DNA from: CAYVMP01 sp964452635
Lineage (GTDB): Bacteria > Patescibacteriota > Minisyncoccia > Phycocordibacterales > DATDWN01
DNA length: 64,000 bases
Direction of reading: 5' to 3'
Assembly: GCA_964452635.1 (NCBI GenBank)
Contig: CAYVMP010000001.1
Location: 1 to 64,000, forward strand
The position numbers were made by a program, and so were the translations under genes. Shown in pieces: positions 34,682 through 42,295 of the stretch (position 1 is the stretch's first letter; the number at the start of each line of letters is the position of its first letter). The notes below the pieces were generated by a model, which saw nothing but the letters and a program-made list of their open reading frames with translations, was not told the DNA's origin and did no database searches.

Positions 34682-35782
34682 ATGAATATTGAATGTATAA
34701 AAGAAAAATTATCATCTGCATTATCCAAAGCAGAAAAAATAACTGGTAAAAATATCACACTACCTATTTTGAGCTGTATTCTATTAGAAGCAGTTGATTC
34801 TCGACTTATCATCAGATCAACTAATCTTGATATAGGCATAGAAATTGAATTACCTGTAAAAGTAATTACCCCAGGAACTATAGCTGTGTCCGGTTCAATT
34901 CTCAATACCTTTATATCGAACATTCCAAACGATAAAAATATTACTCTAGAGGAGGTATCAGGAAATCTCAAAGTATCAACCAAACAATCAGAATCAATCA
35001 TTAAATCATTTCCAGTTGATGATTTTCCTAAAATATCAAAAATAAATAATCAAGAATCACTTGTATTCAATAATCAAGATTTTGTTAAAGGATTGAAATC
35101 GGTTGTGTATAGTGCGTCTACATCAACAATTCGACCAGCGCTTTCAAGTGTATTGGTGTATCCAGAGGATAATTCAATAGTATTTGCTGCAACAGACTCA
35201 TTTCGACTATCAGAGAAAAGAATTAAAATTAAAAAAACTGTTGATTTTAAACAGGTCCTTATACCATCAAAAAATGTATCTGAAATAATACGAGTGTGTG
35301 ATGGGTTGCAGAATGATATAGAGATTTTTATAAATGAAAATCAAATTGCATTTCAGTATGAAAATATATATATAACATCTCGAGTTGTTGATGGTGTTTT
35401 CCCAGAATATAAACAACTTATCCCAACAGAAACAAAAACAGAGGTAACTGTTCTTAAACAAGATATAATCACTGCGTTTAAAGTATCAAATATCTTCCTC
35501 GATAAATTTAGTAGAGTTACATTCGAAATCGATCAAAAAAATAAAAAATTCAATATAATCACTAAAAATATTGATGTTGGTGAAAATACACAAGCAATAG
35601 ACGCTGTTATAAAAGGGGAGGGTTTAACCATAAACTTTAGTTATAAATACATAATCGATTGTTTCCAATCAATAGAAGGTGATAGTGTCTCACTCTCATT
35701 TGTTGATGTAAATAGACCAATGGTTTTACATTCTGTATCAGATAAAACATTCACATATCTTGTTATGCCAATGAATAAATAA
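34682..35782 (+). CDS. dnaN: DNA polymerase III beta sliding clamp
   Basis: 366 residues, normal length, three clamp domains. Recognisable: LPILSCILLEA near the start, the RSTNLDIGIE loop, the central TDSFRLSEKR block and the C-terminal YLVMPMN end, a standard clamp ending. The ring tethers polymerase, here probably including Pol I and the HolA-loaded enzyme. It starts right after the origin candidate, with TAAAAT 10 bases before the ATG. Confidence 0.97.
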   Translation: MNIECIKEKLSSALSKAEKITGKNITLPILSCILLEAVDSRLIIRSTNLDIGIEIELPVKVITPGTIAVSGSILNTFISNIPNDKNITLEEVSGNLKVSTKQSESIIKSFPVDDFPKISKINNQESLVFNNQDFVKGLKSVVYSASTSTIRPALSSVLVYPEDNSIVFAATDSFRLSEKRIKIKKTVDFKQVLIPSKNVSEIIRVCDGLQNDIEIFINENQIAFQYENIYITSRVVDGVFPEYKQLIPTETKTEVTVLKQDIITAFKVSNIFLDKFSRVTFEIDQKNKKFNIITKNIDVGENTQAIDAVIKGEGLTINFSYKYIIDCFQSIEGDSVSLSFVDVNRPMVLHSVSDKTFTYLVMPMNK

Positions 35783-35784
35783 CC

Positions 35785-36039
35785 ATGTTTAATATATCAA
35801 AAATACTTGAACATATTTCGAAAAAAGTACACACATCTCATATAAACCAAACTCATATATACGATATTGTGAATACAATCACACATCTTGCTATACCACA
35901 CACTTGTTTTGAGATAAAAAATGGAATCTTGTACATTCAAACGAGTCCAGTGTTTAAAAATAAAATTCACATAAACAAAAACTCTATCCTAAAAAGAATA
36001 GAGTCTGAGTATCCTCGTGTGATACATGATATACGATAA
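35785..36039 (+). CDS. DUF721/DciA-like small protein
   Basis: 84 residues, 2 bases after dnaN. The segment FEIKNGILYIQTSPVFKNKI, NKNSILKRIES and a final VIHDIR resembles the DUF721 fold that in DciA loads the replicative helicase. The assignment is from pattern and gene position (dnaA-dnaN-dciA-like) and is not certain. It is much shorter than full-length DciA. No promoter of its own is visible, so it should be co-expressed with dnaN. It converges on the PBP1A gene with 2 bases between stops. Confidence 0.5.
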   Translation: MFNISKILEHISKKVHTSHINQTHIYDIVNTITHLAIPHTCFEIKNGILYIQTSPVFKNKIHINKNSILKRIESEYPRVIHDIR

Positions 36040-36041
36040 AA

Positions 36042-38213
36042 TCACTGCAACCCCTTCTCCTTTGCCCACAGTTGAATTGAATATTCCCATCGTGTGAATT
36101 GTGGGTCGTCATTTGGATTACTTGGTGGGTTACCTCGGGGATCGTCTTTATTAAGCCAGTATAAAATAGAGTGGACGCCACCAGACAGTGTTTCTTGAAT
36201 ATCTGAGTAGGGAATGTTTGGATCTATATTGGGATTTGATGTTATGTTAGATATCCCTCCTTGCCATTTTCCTCGTAATACAGGTTTTAATGTGTATGAA
36301 TCCTCAATAATAGGTTTAGTGAAATTTTCACTAGGAACTGTTTTGAGCACCTCATCCATAAATGCCCTCCACATAGGGGCTACAATGAGCCCAGAAACCT
36401 TTTTAGCCATCGGTGTGTTGTCATTGTTACCTGCCCACGTTCCAACGACTACAGAGGGTGTGTAGCCGATTATCCATGCATCCTTATAATTGTTTGTTGT
36501 TCCTGTTTTCACAGCTACTTGTCTATTTGGGAAATAAACAACTGAGTTTGTTCCGTAGAGTGGTGCTCGAGCGACATTATCTGAGAGTATATCTGATATT
36601 TTTCGTGCAACCTCATTATCGAGAACCTGTCTACTTTGTGATGAATACTGCTCAAGAGTGTTTCCACTACTATCCTTCACTTCAAGAATACTCACATATG
36701 GATTTCTTACACCCTCAGTGGCAAATACACCATATGCCGAAGTCATATCGAGTAATGACACTTCACCACCTCCAAGCACAAGAGTTAATCCGTAACTATT
36801 TGCATCACCAAGACTCGAAATACCCATATTTTCAGCTAGATTGATAGTATCACTGACTCCAGCAAGATAGAGTGCTTTTACAGACGGAACATTGATTGAT
36901 TGAGCGAGTGATTCCCGAAGTGTCATTGGTCCACGGAATTTATCATCATAGTTTCCGGGAGAGTAACATTTTCCATCAGGTGTTGTTGTCATTTTGTCTA
37001 TTGGGCATGATACTGAAAACTGTGTCGGTAGGTCGAAAAGTACTGTTTCTGGTGTATATCCCTTAATAAACGCTTCTGCATAGGCAAATGGTTTAAATGT
37101 TGATCCCGGTTGTCTGTGTGCAGTAGTAACATTAAAATTACCATCTATTTCCTTATCGAAATAATCACGTGATCCAACCATAGCGAGTATTCCTCCAGTT
37201 TTTGGGTCAAGTGCTATAAATGCATCATTTTCACCATTAAAATTTTTCTTATTCTCGAAAGCATATTTTTTTGCTATATCCTCAGCTTTTTTTTGAAGAT
37301 CATAGTTCAGAGTCGTGATAACACGTAACCCTCCATGTTCTAGTACATCTTCGCCATATTTTTTCTCTAAATAATCTTTAACGAACATAACAAAATGAGG
37401 TGCTTTTATTGTTGTGTTATCTTTTGATACAAAAGTTACTTTTTCGTTTTTTGCTGTATCGAATTGTTCTTGTGTGATTCTTCCATCAATAAGCATTTCT
37501 TTAAGTACTAGATTTTTTCTTTCCTCAAGAGCGTCTTTATGACTTCCAAAAGGGGAGTAGTAGGATGGTGCTTTAGGGATTGAAGCTATGTATGCAGACT
37601 CTGCAATATCGAGATCGTGTGCGCTTTTACCAAAAAATGCTTGGCTCGCTTCTTCTATTCCATATAATGTTCCTCCGTATGGGATTTCGTTTAAATACAT
37701 TGAAAATATCTGATCTTTAGTCAGTACTTTTTCAATTTTAAGAGAAAGAACCAATTCCTTTAATTTTCTCGTTGGAGTTTTATCACCAGTGAGAACAGAA
37801 TTTTTAACAACTTGTTGTGTGATTGTCGATGCTCCTTGAGAGAAACTAAGTGTTAAAATATCCACAAGAACTGCTCTGAGTATAGAGAGTGGTTGAACCC
37901 CGTGGTGTGTGTAGAACTCTTTATCTTCTATTGCAAGAGTGGCATCTTTTGCATACTGTGATATTTCTTCAAAAGGAATAATTGTTCTTTTTTTACTTTG
38001 ATATACATCGTACAAAAGTATCTTTCCTGTATTATCGTAAATTTTTGTTGATTGGCTTATTTTACGAGCCTCAATAGTATCAAGAGCGGGTATTTTGAAT
38101 GTTGAAACCCAAATAAGGAGTATTCCTGTAAAACAAAGACCTAAGGAGATTATACTCAGTGCTATATTTCTCTTAGTATGTTTTCCAAAGTACTGTGAAA
38201 TGTTTTTTTTCAT
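36042..38213 (-). CDS. Class A penicillin-binding protein (PBP1A-like)
   Basis: 723 residues from ATG 38213. A cytoplasmic tail and anchor (IALSIISLGLCFTGILLIWV) precede a glycosyltransferase domain with IEDKEFYTHHG (catalytic Glu) and a transpeptidase domain with STFKPFAYA (SxxK nucleophile), SQSIN (SxN) and VKTGTTNNYKD (KTG). It polymerises and cross-links peptidoglycan. The ORF is open to 38387, overlapping tyrS; the 38213 ATG is preferred because of the shared promoter palindrome. The C-terminus ends in a Trp/Pro-rich tail. Confidence 0.95.
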   Translation of the reverse strand: MKKNISQYFGKHTKRNIALSIISLGLCFTGILLIWVSTFKIPALDTIEARKISQSTKIYDNTGKILLYDVYQSKKRTIIPFEEISQYAKDATLAIEDKEFYTHHGVQPLSILRAVLVDILTLSFSQGASTITQQVVKNSVLTGDKTPTRKLKELVLSLKIEKVLTKDQIFSMYLNEIPYGGTLYGIEEASQAFFGKSAHDLDIAESAYIASIPKAPSYYSPFGSHKDALEERKNLVLKEMLIDGRITQEQFDTAKNEKVTFVSKDNTTIKAPHFVMFVKDYLEKKYGEDVLEHGGLRVITTLNYDLQKKAEDIAKKYAFENKKNFNGENDAFIALDPKTGGILAMVGSRDYFDKEIDGNFNVTTAHRQPGSTFKPFAYAEAFIKGYTPETVLFDLPTQFSVSCPIDKMTTTPDGKCYSPGNYDDKFRGPMTLRESLAQSINVPSVKALYLAGVSDTINLAENMGISSLGDANSYGLTLVLGGGEVSLLDMTSAYGVFATEGVRNPYVSILEVKDSSGNTLEQYSSQSRQVLDNEVARKISDILSDNVARAPLYGTNSVVYFPNRQVAVKTGTTNNYKDAWIIGYTPSVVVGTWAGNNDNTPMAKKVSGLIVAPMWRAFMDEVLKTVPSENFTKPIIEDSYTLKPVLRGKWQGGISNITSNPNIDPNIPYSDIQETLSGGVHSILYWLNKDDPRGNPPSNPNDDPQFTRWEYSIQLWAKEKGLQ

Positions 38214-38225
38214 AATCTTTTTAAT

Positions 38226-38245
38226 TTTACCATATTTATGGTAAA
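38226..38245. promoter_or_regulatory. Palindromic bidirectional promoter between PBP1A and tyrS
   Basis: TTTACCATA and TATGGTAAA flank a 2-base centre, giving a near-perfect 20-bp palindrome. TAAAGT on the plus strand lies 6 bases before the tyrS ATG; TAAAAT on the minus strand lies about 10 bases before the PBP1A ATG. One symmetrical site therefore carries -10 boxes for both directions and could also bind a dimeric regulator. Confidence 0.5.
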
Positions 38246-38253
38246 GTGTGGAT

Positions 38254-39480
38254 ATGTTTGGTATATCAAAACCTAAAATAATCACTGATATAGTGGCAAT
38301 AAACAGTATTCTGGAACGTGGTGTGGAAAACATCTTCCCTAGTAAAGATTTTTTGAAATCTCGAATGGTCAAAGGTGAACAAATCACTCTCTACTACGGC
38401 ATAGATCCAACTGGTCCGACACTTCATATTGGACATCTTGTTCCAATACGAAAGTTAGCTCAATTTCAAAAACTCGGACATAAAATAATATTTCTAATTG
38501 GTGATTTCACTGCCACAATCGGTGACCCAACAGATAAATCAGCAACTCGAAAGGTACTCACCAAAGAGGAGGTTCAACATAACCTAAAAGAATACAAAAA
38601 ACAAGCATCACATTTTATATCATTTGATGGTTCAAATTCTGCATCGTTCAAATTCAATTCTGAATGGCTTGGTAAAATGAATTTCAGTGACGTTCTCTCT
38701 CTTGCATCAGAAATAACCGTTCAGCAGATGCTTGAACGTGATATGTTTGCAAAACGAATGGAGGAAGGTAAACCAATTCATGTACATGAGTTTTTGTACC
38801 CCCTCATGCAAGGATATGATTCTGTTGCTATGGATGTTGATGGGGAGATAGGTGGTAATGACCAAACATTCAATATGCTCGTCGGTCGAGATTTGATGAA
38901 ATCTCTAAAAAATAAAGAAAAATTTGTTATCGCAACAAAACTACTCACCGACTCAGATGGTAAAAAAATGGGCAAAACAGAAAATAACATGGTTGCTCTC
39001 AACCAAACTCCAGAAGATATGTTTGGAAGAGTAATGAGTTGGAGTGATGGTATGATTATTCCCGCATTCGAGATTACAACAGATGTTTCCATGGAAGAGA
39101 TTGCACAGATGAAAGAATCTCTTTCGTCCGGAGGCAATCCTCGTGATCTTAAAATTCGTTTGGCTCGAGAAATAGTTGCACTATGCTCTGGTATAGAGAG
39201 TGCAAAAAAAGCAGAAGAGAGTTTCAATACAACGTTCTCAAAAGGTGGAATCCCAAATGATGTGTTAGAAGTTATGTTTGTAAACGGTACACCTTTGGTT
39301 GATATTTTAATATCAGAAAAAATTGTTGATTCAAAAAGTGAATGGAGAAGACTTGTTTCTGAGGGAGCGGTGACAGACATGACGACAGAGGATAAGGTTA
39401 GTAATCCACTTTTTCTTATACACACAACAACAACGTATAAAATAGGAAAACGGAGATTTATTAAAGTGACTGTAAAATAA
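38254..39480 (+). CDS. tyrS: Tyrosyl-tRNA synthetase
   Basis: 408 residues including a possible GTG at 38248; ATG 38254 (406 residues) is preferred. Class I synthetase: YYGIDPTGPTLHIGHLVP (HIGH motif), KKMGKT (KMSKS variant), Tyr-specific core, and a C-terminal S4-like RNA-binding domain (LVDILISEKIVDSKSEWRRL). It charges tRNA-Tyr. The KMSKS box reads KMGKT, a common tolerated variant. Transcribed from the palindromic promoter, with a strong terminator directly after the stop. Confidence 0.96.
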   Translation: MFGISKPKIITDIVAINSILERGVENIFPSKDFLKSRMVKGEQITLYYGIDPTGPTLHIGHLVPIRKLAQFQKLGHKIIFLIGDFTATIGDPTDKSATRKVLTKEEVQHNLKEYKKQASHFISFDGSNSASFKFNSEWLGKMNFSDVLSLASEITVQQMLERDMFAKRMEEGKPIHVHEFLYPLMQGYDSVAMDVDGEIGGNDQTFNMLVGRDLMKSLKNKEKFVIATKLLTDSDGKKMGKTENNMVALNQTPEDMFGRVMSWSDGMIIPAFEITTDVSMEEIAQMKESLSSGGNPRDLKIRLAREIVALCSGIESAKKAEESFNTTFSKGGIPNDVLEVMFVNGTPLVDILISEKIVDSKSEWRRLVSEGAVTDMTTEDKVSNPLFLIHTTTTYKIGKRRFIKVTVK

Positions 39481-39511
39481 TAAAACTCCCTCAAAAGGGA
39501 GTTTTATTATT
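39476..39511. terminator. Bidirectional terminator between tyrS and the acidic ORF
   Basis: Arms 39476-39491 and 39496-39511 form a perfect 16-bp stem with loop CAAA, with A/T runs on both sides; it can terminate both tyrS and the minus-strand gene. Confidence 0.85.
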
Positions 39512-39703
39512 TTACCATGGATTTACATCATCATATGGTTCATCATCCGCATCTAGTTCTTTGTCTATCAAATCATCAATATCTTCTACATCCCCATCTT
39601 CATCTACCTTACCTTTACCTTTTTTCCCTGGAAATATTGGATCAAAATCATCTGCTAAATCATCACCCCCCACTAATTCTTCGTCATCTCTTAAATCATC
39701 CAT
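39512..39703 (-). CDS. Small highly acidic protein, unknown
   Basis: 63 residues, of which about half are Asp or Glu (DDLRDDEELVGGDDLADDFD at the start, DADDEPYDDVNP at the end), with one short basic patch (GKKGKGK). No membrane segment. I do not recognise it. The clear start, stop directly at the bidirectional terminator and strong composition support a real gene. Such acidic miniproteins may mimic nucleic acid or chaperone basic proteins, but that is speculation. Confidence 0.6.
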   Translation of the reverse strand: MDDLRDDEELVGGDDLADDFDPIFPGKKGKGKVDEDGDVEDIDDLIDKELDADDEPYDDVNPW

Positions 39704-39816
39704 TTGTTTATTTAAAAATCTTGTAATCCTTCTAATTTTTATATTTGTATCAAATTATAATTTTTGTGCAAGTTTTTGTACAAATTGATACTGGGGATAA
39801 CCTGAGCGCATCATTC

Positions 39817-39836
39817 GCCCAATGAGTACATTGGGC
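39817..39836 (-). repeat. Short hairpin next to the 24-nt repeat copy
   Basis: GCCCAATG and CATTGGGC pair around AGTA, immediately adjoining the inverted 24-nt repeat at 39837-39860. Confidence 0.5.
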
Positions 39837-39860
39837 ATAAGTGTTCGCTTCGCTCCCTTA
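39837..39860 (-). repeat. 24-nt dispersed repeat, copy 2 (overlaps ruvC stop)
   Basis: The minus-strand sequence matches the copies at 15091 and 45046 with one mismatch. Its end supplies the TAA stop of ruvC (39858-39860), so the repeat defines the 3' end of that gene. Confidence 0.75.
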
Positions 39861-40331
39861 CCTATGAGTTGCAAAATGTGTCAGTCCAATAGCAATAGCA
39901 TCAAACTCATCGTCTGAATTTGTTTTTTTATTTACTACAATCAATTTCTGCACCATACTGATAACCTGTCGTTTCTCACTTCTCCCATATCCTGTCACCG
40001 CTATTTTGATTTGTATCGGGGTGTATTCATATACATCAAGGCCAGATGAACTTGCGGTATAGAGTATTACTCCGCGTGCCTCCGATACAGTCATCGCAGT
40101 TTTTTGGTTATTACTAAAAAATAATTTTTCAGTCGCAAGAGCTTCGGGTTTGTATTGTTTGATAACCTCAAGGATTCTGTTGCCAATACGAGTGAGTCTC
40201 TCGTGATGGGGGAGTTTGGGAGATGTTTTAAAACACTCAGAAAAAAGCAAAACCTCCTTTTGCTTTGGCAATCTCTCAATCACAGCAATTCCAAGTCGTT
40301 CATACCCCGGATCAATAGAGATAATTTTCAT
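39858..40331 (-). CDS. ruvC: Holliday junction resolvase RuvC
   Basis: 157 residues, normal. Catalytic acidic residues: D7 in SIDPGYE, E in ATEKLFF near residue 66, and the DDEFDAIAIG pair near 140. It cuts Holliday junctions symmetrically. It lies close to yebC and ruvB; ruvA is remote at 59.1 kb in this genome. The final codons and stop overlap the dispersed 24-nt repeat. Confidence 0.95.
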   Translation of the reverse strand: MKIISIDPGYERLGIAVIERLPKQKEVLLFSECFKTSPKLPHHERLTRIGNRILEVIKQYKPEALATEKLFFSNNQKTAMTVSEARGVILYTASSSGLDVYEYTPIQIKIAVTGYGRSEKRQVISMVQKLIVVNKKTNSDDEFDAIAIGLTHFATHR

Positions 40332-40349
40332 GTAAATATTGTATGGTGT

Positions 40350-40880
40350 CTACTCCACATTTGTATACACATCCTGCACCTCATCATTTTCTTCGAGGTC
40401 ATCCACGAGAGATTCAAGTTTTTCACTGTCTTCATCTGAAAGAGGAACTGTGGTTTGTGGAACCCACTCCATTTCTGGTGTTCGTGTAAATGCCCATGTT
40501 GCAGCACCGATACCGGCGAGTGCGTATCCGTGTTTGGAGAGAATAAATTTAATTTCCTGAGCTGCCTTGTTTCTATTATCTGTGAGGGCTTCAATAATCA
40601 TCGCACATCCTCCCGGACCGTATGCTTCGTACGTGATTGCTTCCATAGATGCACCACCTTCGGAGAATTTCTTGATTGCTCGCTCGATATTGTCATTTGG
40701 TACGTTAAATGACTTTGCCTTGTCGATTGCATTTTTCAGTCCGGGTGAACTGACATTTCCACCTGACTTTTTCGCTTCAACGGTGATTAAACGGACCATT
40801 TTTCCAAAAATTTTTGATTTCTGTCCGTCAGTTTTCTCCTTTTGTCGTTTAATTTTTGACCATTTATTATGTCCACTCAT
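40350..40880 (-). CDS. yebC: YebC/PmpR-family protein (short form)
   Basis: 176 residues from ATG 40880. Begins SGHNKWSKIKRQKEKTDGQK and has the YEAYGPGGCAMIIEALTDNRN block typical of the family. Usual length is about 240; the C-terminal part is shortened. YebC proteins act in transcription control and help ribosomes at polyproline stretches. Neighbours ruvC (19 bases downstream) and ruvB (28 bases upstream) match the standard yebC-ruv association. A TACAAT box lies 7 bases before the ATG. Confidence 0.9.
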   Translation of the reverse strand: MSGHNKWSKIKRQKEKTDGQKSKIFGKMVRLITVEAKKSGGNVSSPGLKNAIDKAKSFNVPNDNIERAIKKFSEGGASMEAITYEAYGPGGCAMIIEALTDNRNKAAQEIKFILSKHGYALAGIGAATWAFTRTPEMEWVPQTTVPLSDEDSEKLESLVDDLEENDEVQDVYTNVE

Positions 40881-40887
40881 GGTATGA

Positions 40888-40893
40888 ATTGTA
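40888..40893 (-). promoter_or_regulatory. -10 box of yebC
   Basis: TACAAT on the minus strand, 7 bases from the ATG; leaderless transcript of yebC and ruvC likely. Confidence 0.5.
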
Positions 40894-40907
40894 CTCAAAA
40901 ATATTTA

Positions 40908-41927
40908 CTATACAAGCGTTGGTGCGACGAGTCCCAAATGTTCATATCCGAGAGTAGTCACCACCCGTCCCCGAGGAGTTCGATCAAGAAATCCCATTTG
41001 TATGAGGTACGGTTCGTTAAATTCCTCGATGGTCGCTTGCTCCTCTGAAAGTGTTGCTGCGAGAGTGTTGAGTCCCACCGGACCACCGCCAAATTTGTTT
41101 ATAATCGCATGTAAAATATCTCTGTCAGCAGGGGAGAGTCCAACCGCGTCGATACCGAGGAGTGAGAGCGCCTCATCAACTGACTGTTTGGTGAGTGTGG
41201 TTTTGTGAACTTGGGCATAGTCTCGACATCGTTTCAAAAAGTAATTTGCAGTACGAGGTGTAAATCGACTTCTCTTTGCAATTTCTCCACACGCACTATC
41301 CTCGAGTTCGATACCGAGAATGTGTGCAGATCGAGAGATTATTTTCTCAATTTCTCCTTGAGTGTAAAATTCCAACTTGAAAATTCCACCAGAAAATCTA
41401 CTACGGAGTGGAGAGGAAATCATAGCAATACGCGTCGTTGCACCGATAAGTGTAAACGGTGGAAGTTCGAGCTGTATTGTTCGTGCGGACGGTCCTTTGC
41501 CGATGATGATATCAAGCGACCCTGATTCCATAGCAGGGTAGAGCACCTCCTCAATCGCTTTATTGAGTCTGTGTATTTCATCAATAAAGAGAATATCACC
41601 CGGTGAGAGGTTCGTGAGGATAGATGCAAGGTCACCGATTTTCTCTATTGCTGGACCAGATGTTACTTTCATTTGTGCACCCATCTCCTTTGCGATGAGG
41701 TGTGCGAGAGTGGTCTTGCCGAGACCGGGAGGTCCGTAGAAGAGGATATGTTCAGGTGGATGTCTGCGTTCCTGTGCTGCGGTCAGGAGAATATGTAAAT
41801 TTTTCTTGATTGTTGCTTGGCCAATGTATTCATCCCATTGTGATGGGCGAAGTGTAGTGTCGAGGAAAAGGTTGTCTGAGGCGGCACCACCGTCATGTGG
41901 TTTTTTGGGAGTATTTTTTGCTGTCAT
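40908..41927 (-). CDS. ruvB: Holliday junction branch-migration helicase RuvB
   Basis: 339 residues, normal. AAA+ with Walker A YGPPGLGKTTLAH near residue 61, Walker B ILFIDEIHRLN near 112, sensor/Arg-finger region GATTRIAMISSPLRSRF near 165, and the C-terminal winged helix (GFLDRTPRGRVVTTLGYEHLG). It drives branch migration with RuvA. A TATAAT box sits 6 bases before the ATG. Confidence 0.97.
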   Translation of the reverse strand: MTAKNTPKKPHDGGAASDNLFLDTTLRPSQWDEYIGQATIKKNLHILLTAAQERRHPPEHILFYGPPGLGKTTLAHLIAKEMGAQMKVTSGPAIEKIGDLASILTNLSPGDILFIDEIHRLNKAIEEVLYPAMESGSLDIIIGKGPSARTIQLELPPFTLIGATTRIAMISSPLRSRFSGGIFKLEFYTQGEIEKIISRSAHILGIELEDSACGEIAKRSRFTPRTANYFLKRCRDYAQVHKTTLTKQSVDEALSLLGIDAVGLSPADRDILHAIINKFGGGPVGLNTLAATLSEEQATIEEFNEPYLIQMGFLDRTPRGRVVTTLGYEHLGLVAPTLV

Positions 41928-41933
41928 GCCTGT

Positions 41934-41939
41934 ATTATA
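41934..41939 (-). promoter_or_regulatory. -10 box of ruvB
   Basis: TATAAT on the minus strand, 6 bases from ATG 41927. Confidence 0.55.
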
Positions 41940-42022
41940 GCCGTATTCGCTCTCGTTGGCGACAGCTTGACATTAAAATCATTTCATGCTAAACTACCGA
42001 TGAACTTGAAATACTCAAAAAT

Positions 42023-42170
42023 ATAAATCTCTAAGCAACTAATCTTCACGGGTTACGAGTTTTTCTACGAGGACGTACTGGGTACTGCTCTTGTAGCATA
42101 CTCTGGTACTATCCTTTGTGTAAAACTTAGCTTTTTTTGTTTACATTAAAAGTGTTGCTTAGAGATTTAT
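42023..42170. repeat. 17-bp terminal inverted repeats around a ~114-bp interior
   Basis: 42023-42039 and 42154-42170 are exact reverse complements (core AAATCTCTAAGCAAC). The interior has GTACTGG/CTGGTAC-type short repeats but no ORF. This fills most of the 368-base gap between ruvB and the pilB terminator and has the outline of a small inverted-repeat element or a structured RNA. No further copy was seen in the window. Confidence 0.6.
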
Positions 42171-42256
42171 GTTTTCGAGAATGTTTTCTCACATATCTTT
42201 CATCACTACCGTATAGAATCTCTCTGTACACCAAATTTCTTTCATCAGTATCCTCC

Positions 42257-42284
42257 AAAAAATGCTTTTTCGCAAGCATTTTTT
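42257..42284 (-). terminator. Terminator after pilB
   Basis: AAAAAATGCT and AGCATTTTTT pair around an 8-base loop on the minus strand, 11 bases after the pilB stop. Confidence 0.7.
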
Positions 42285-42295
42285 GTATTACACAT

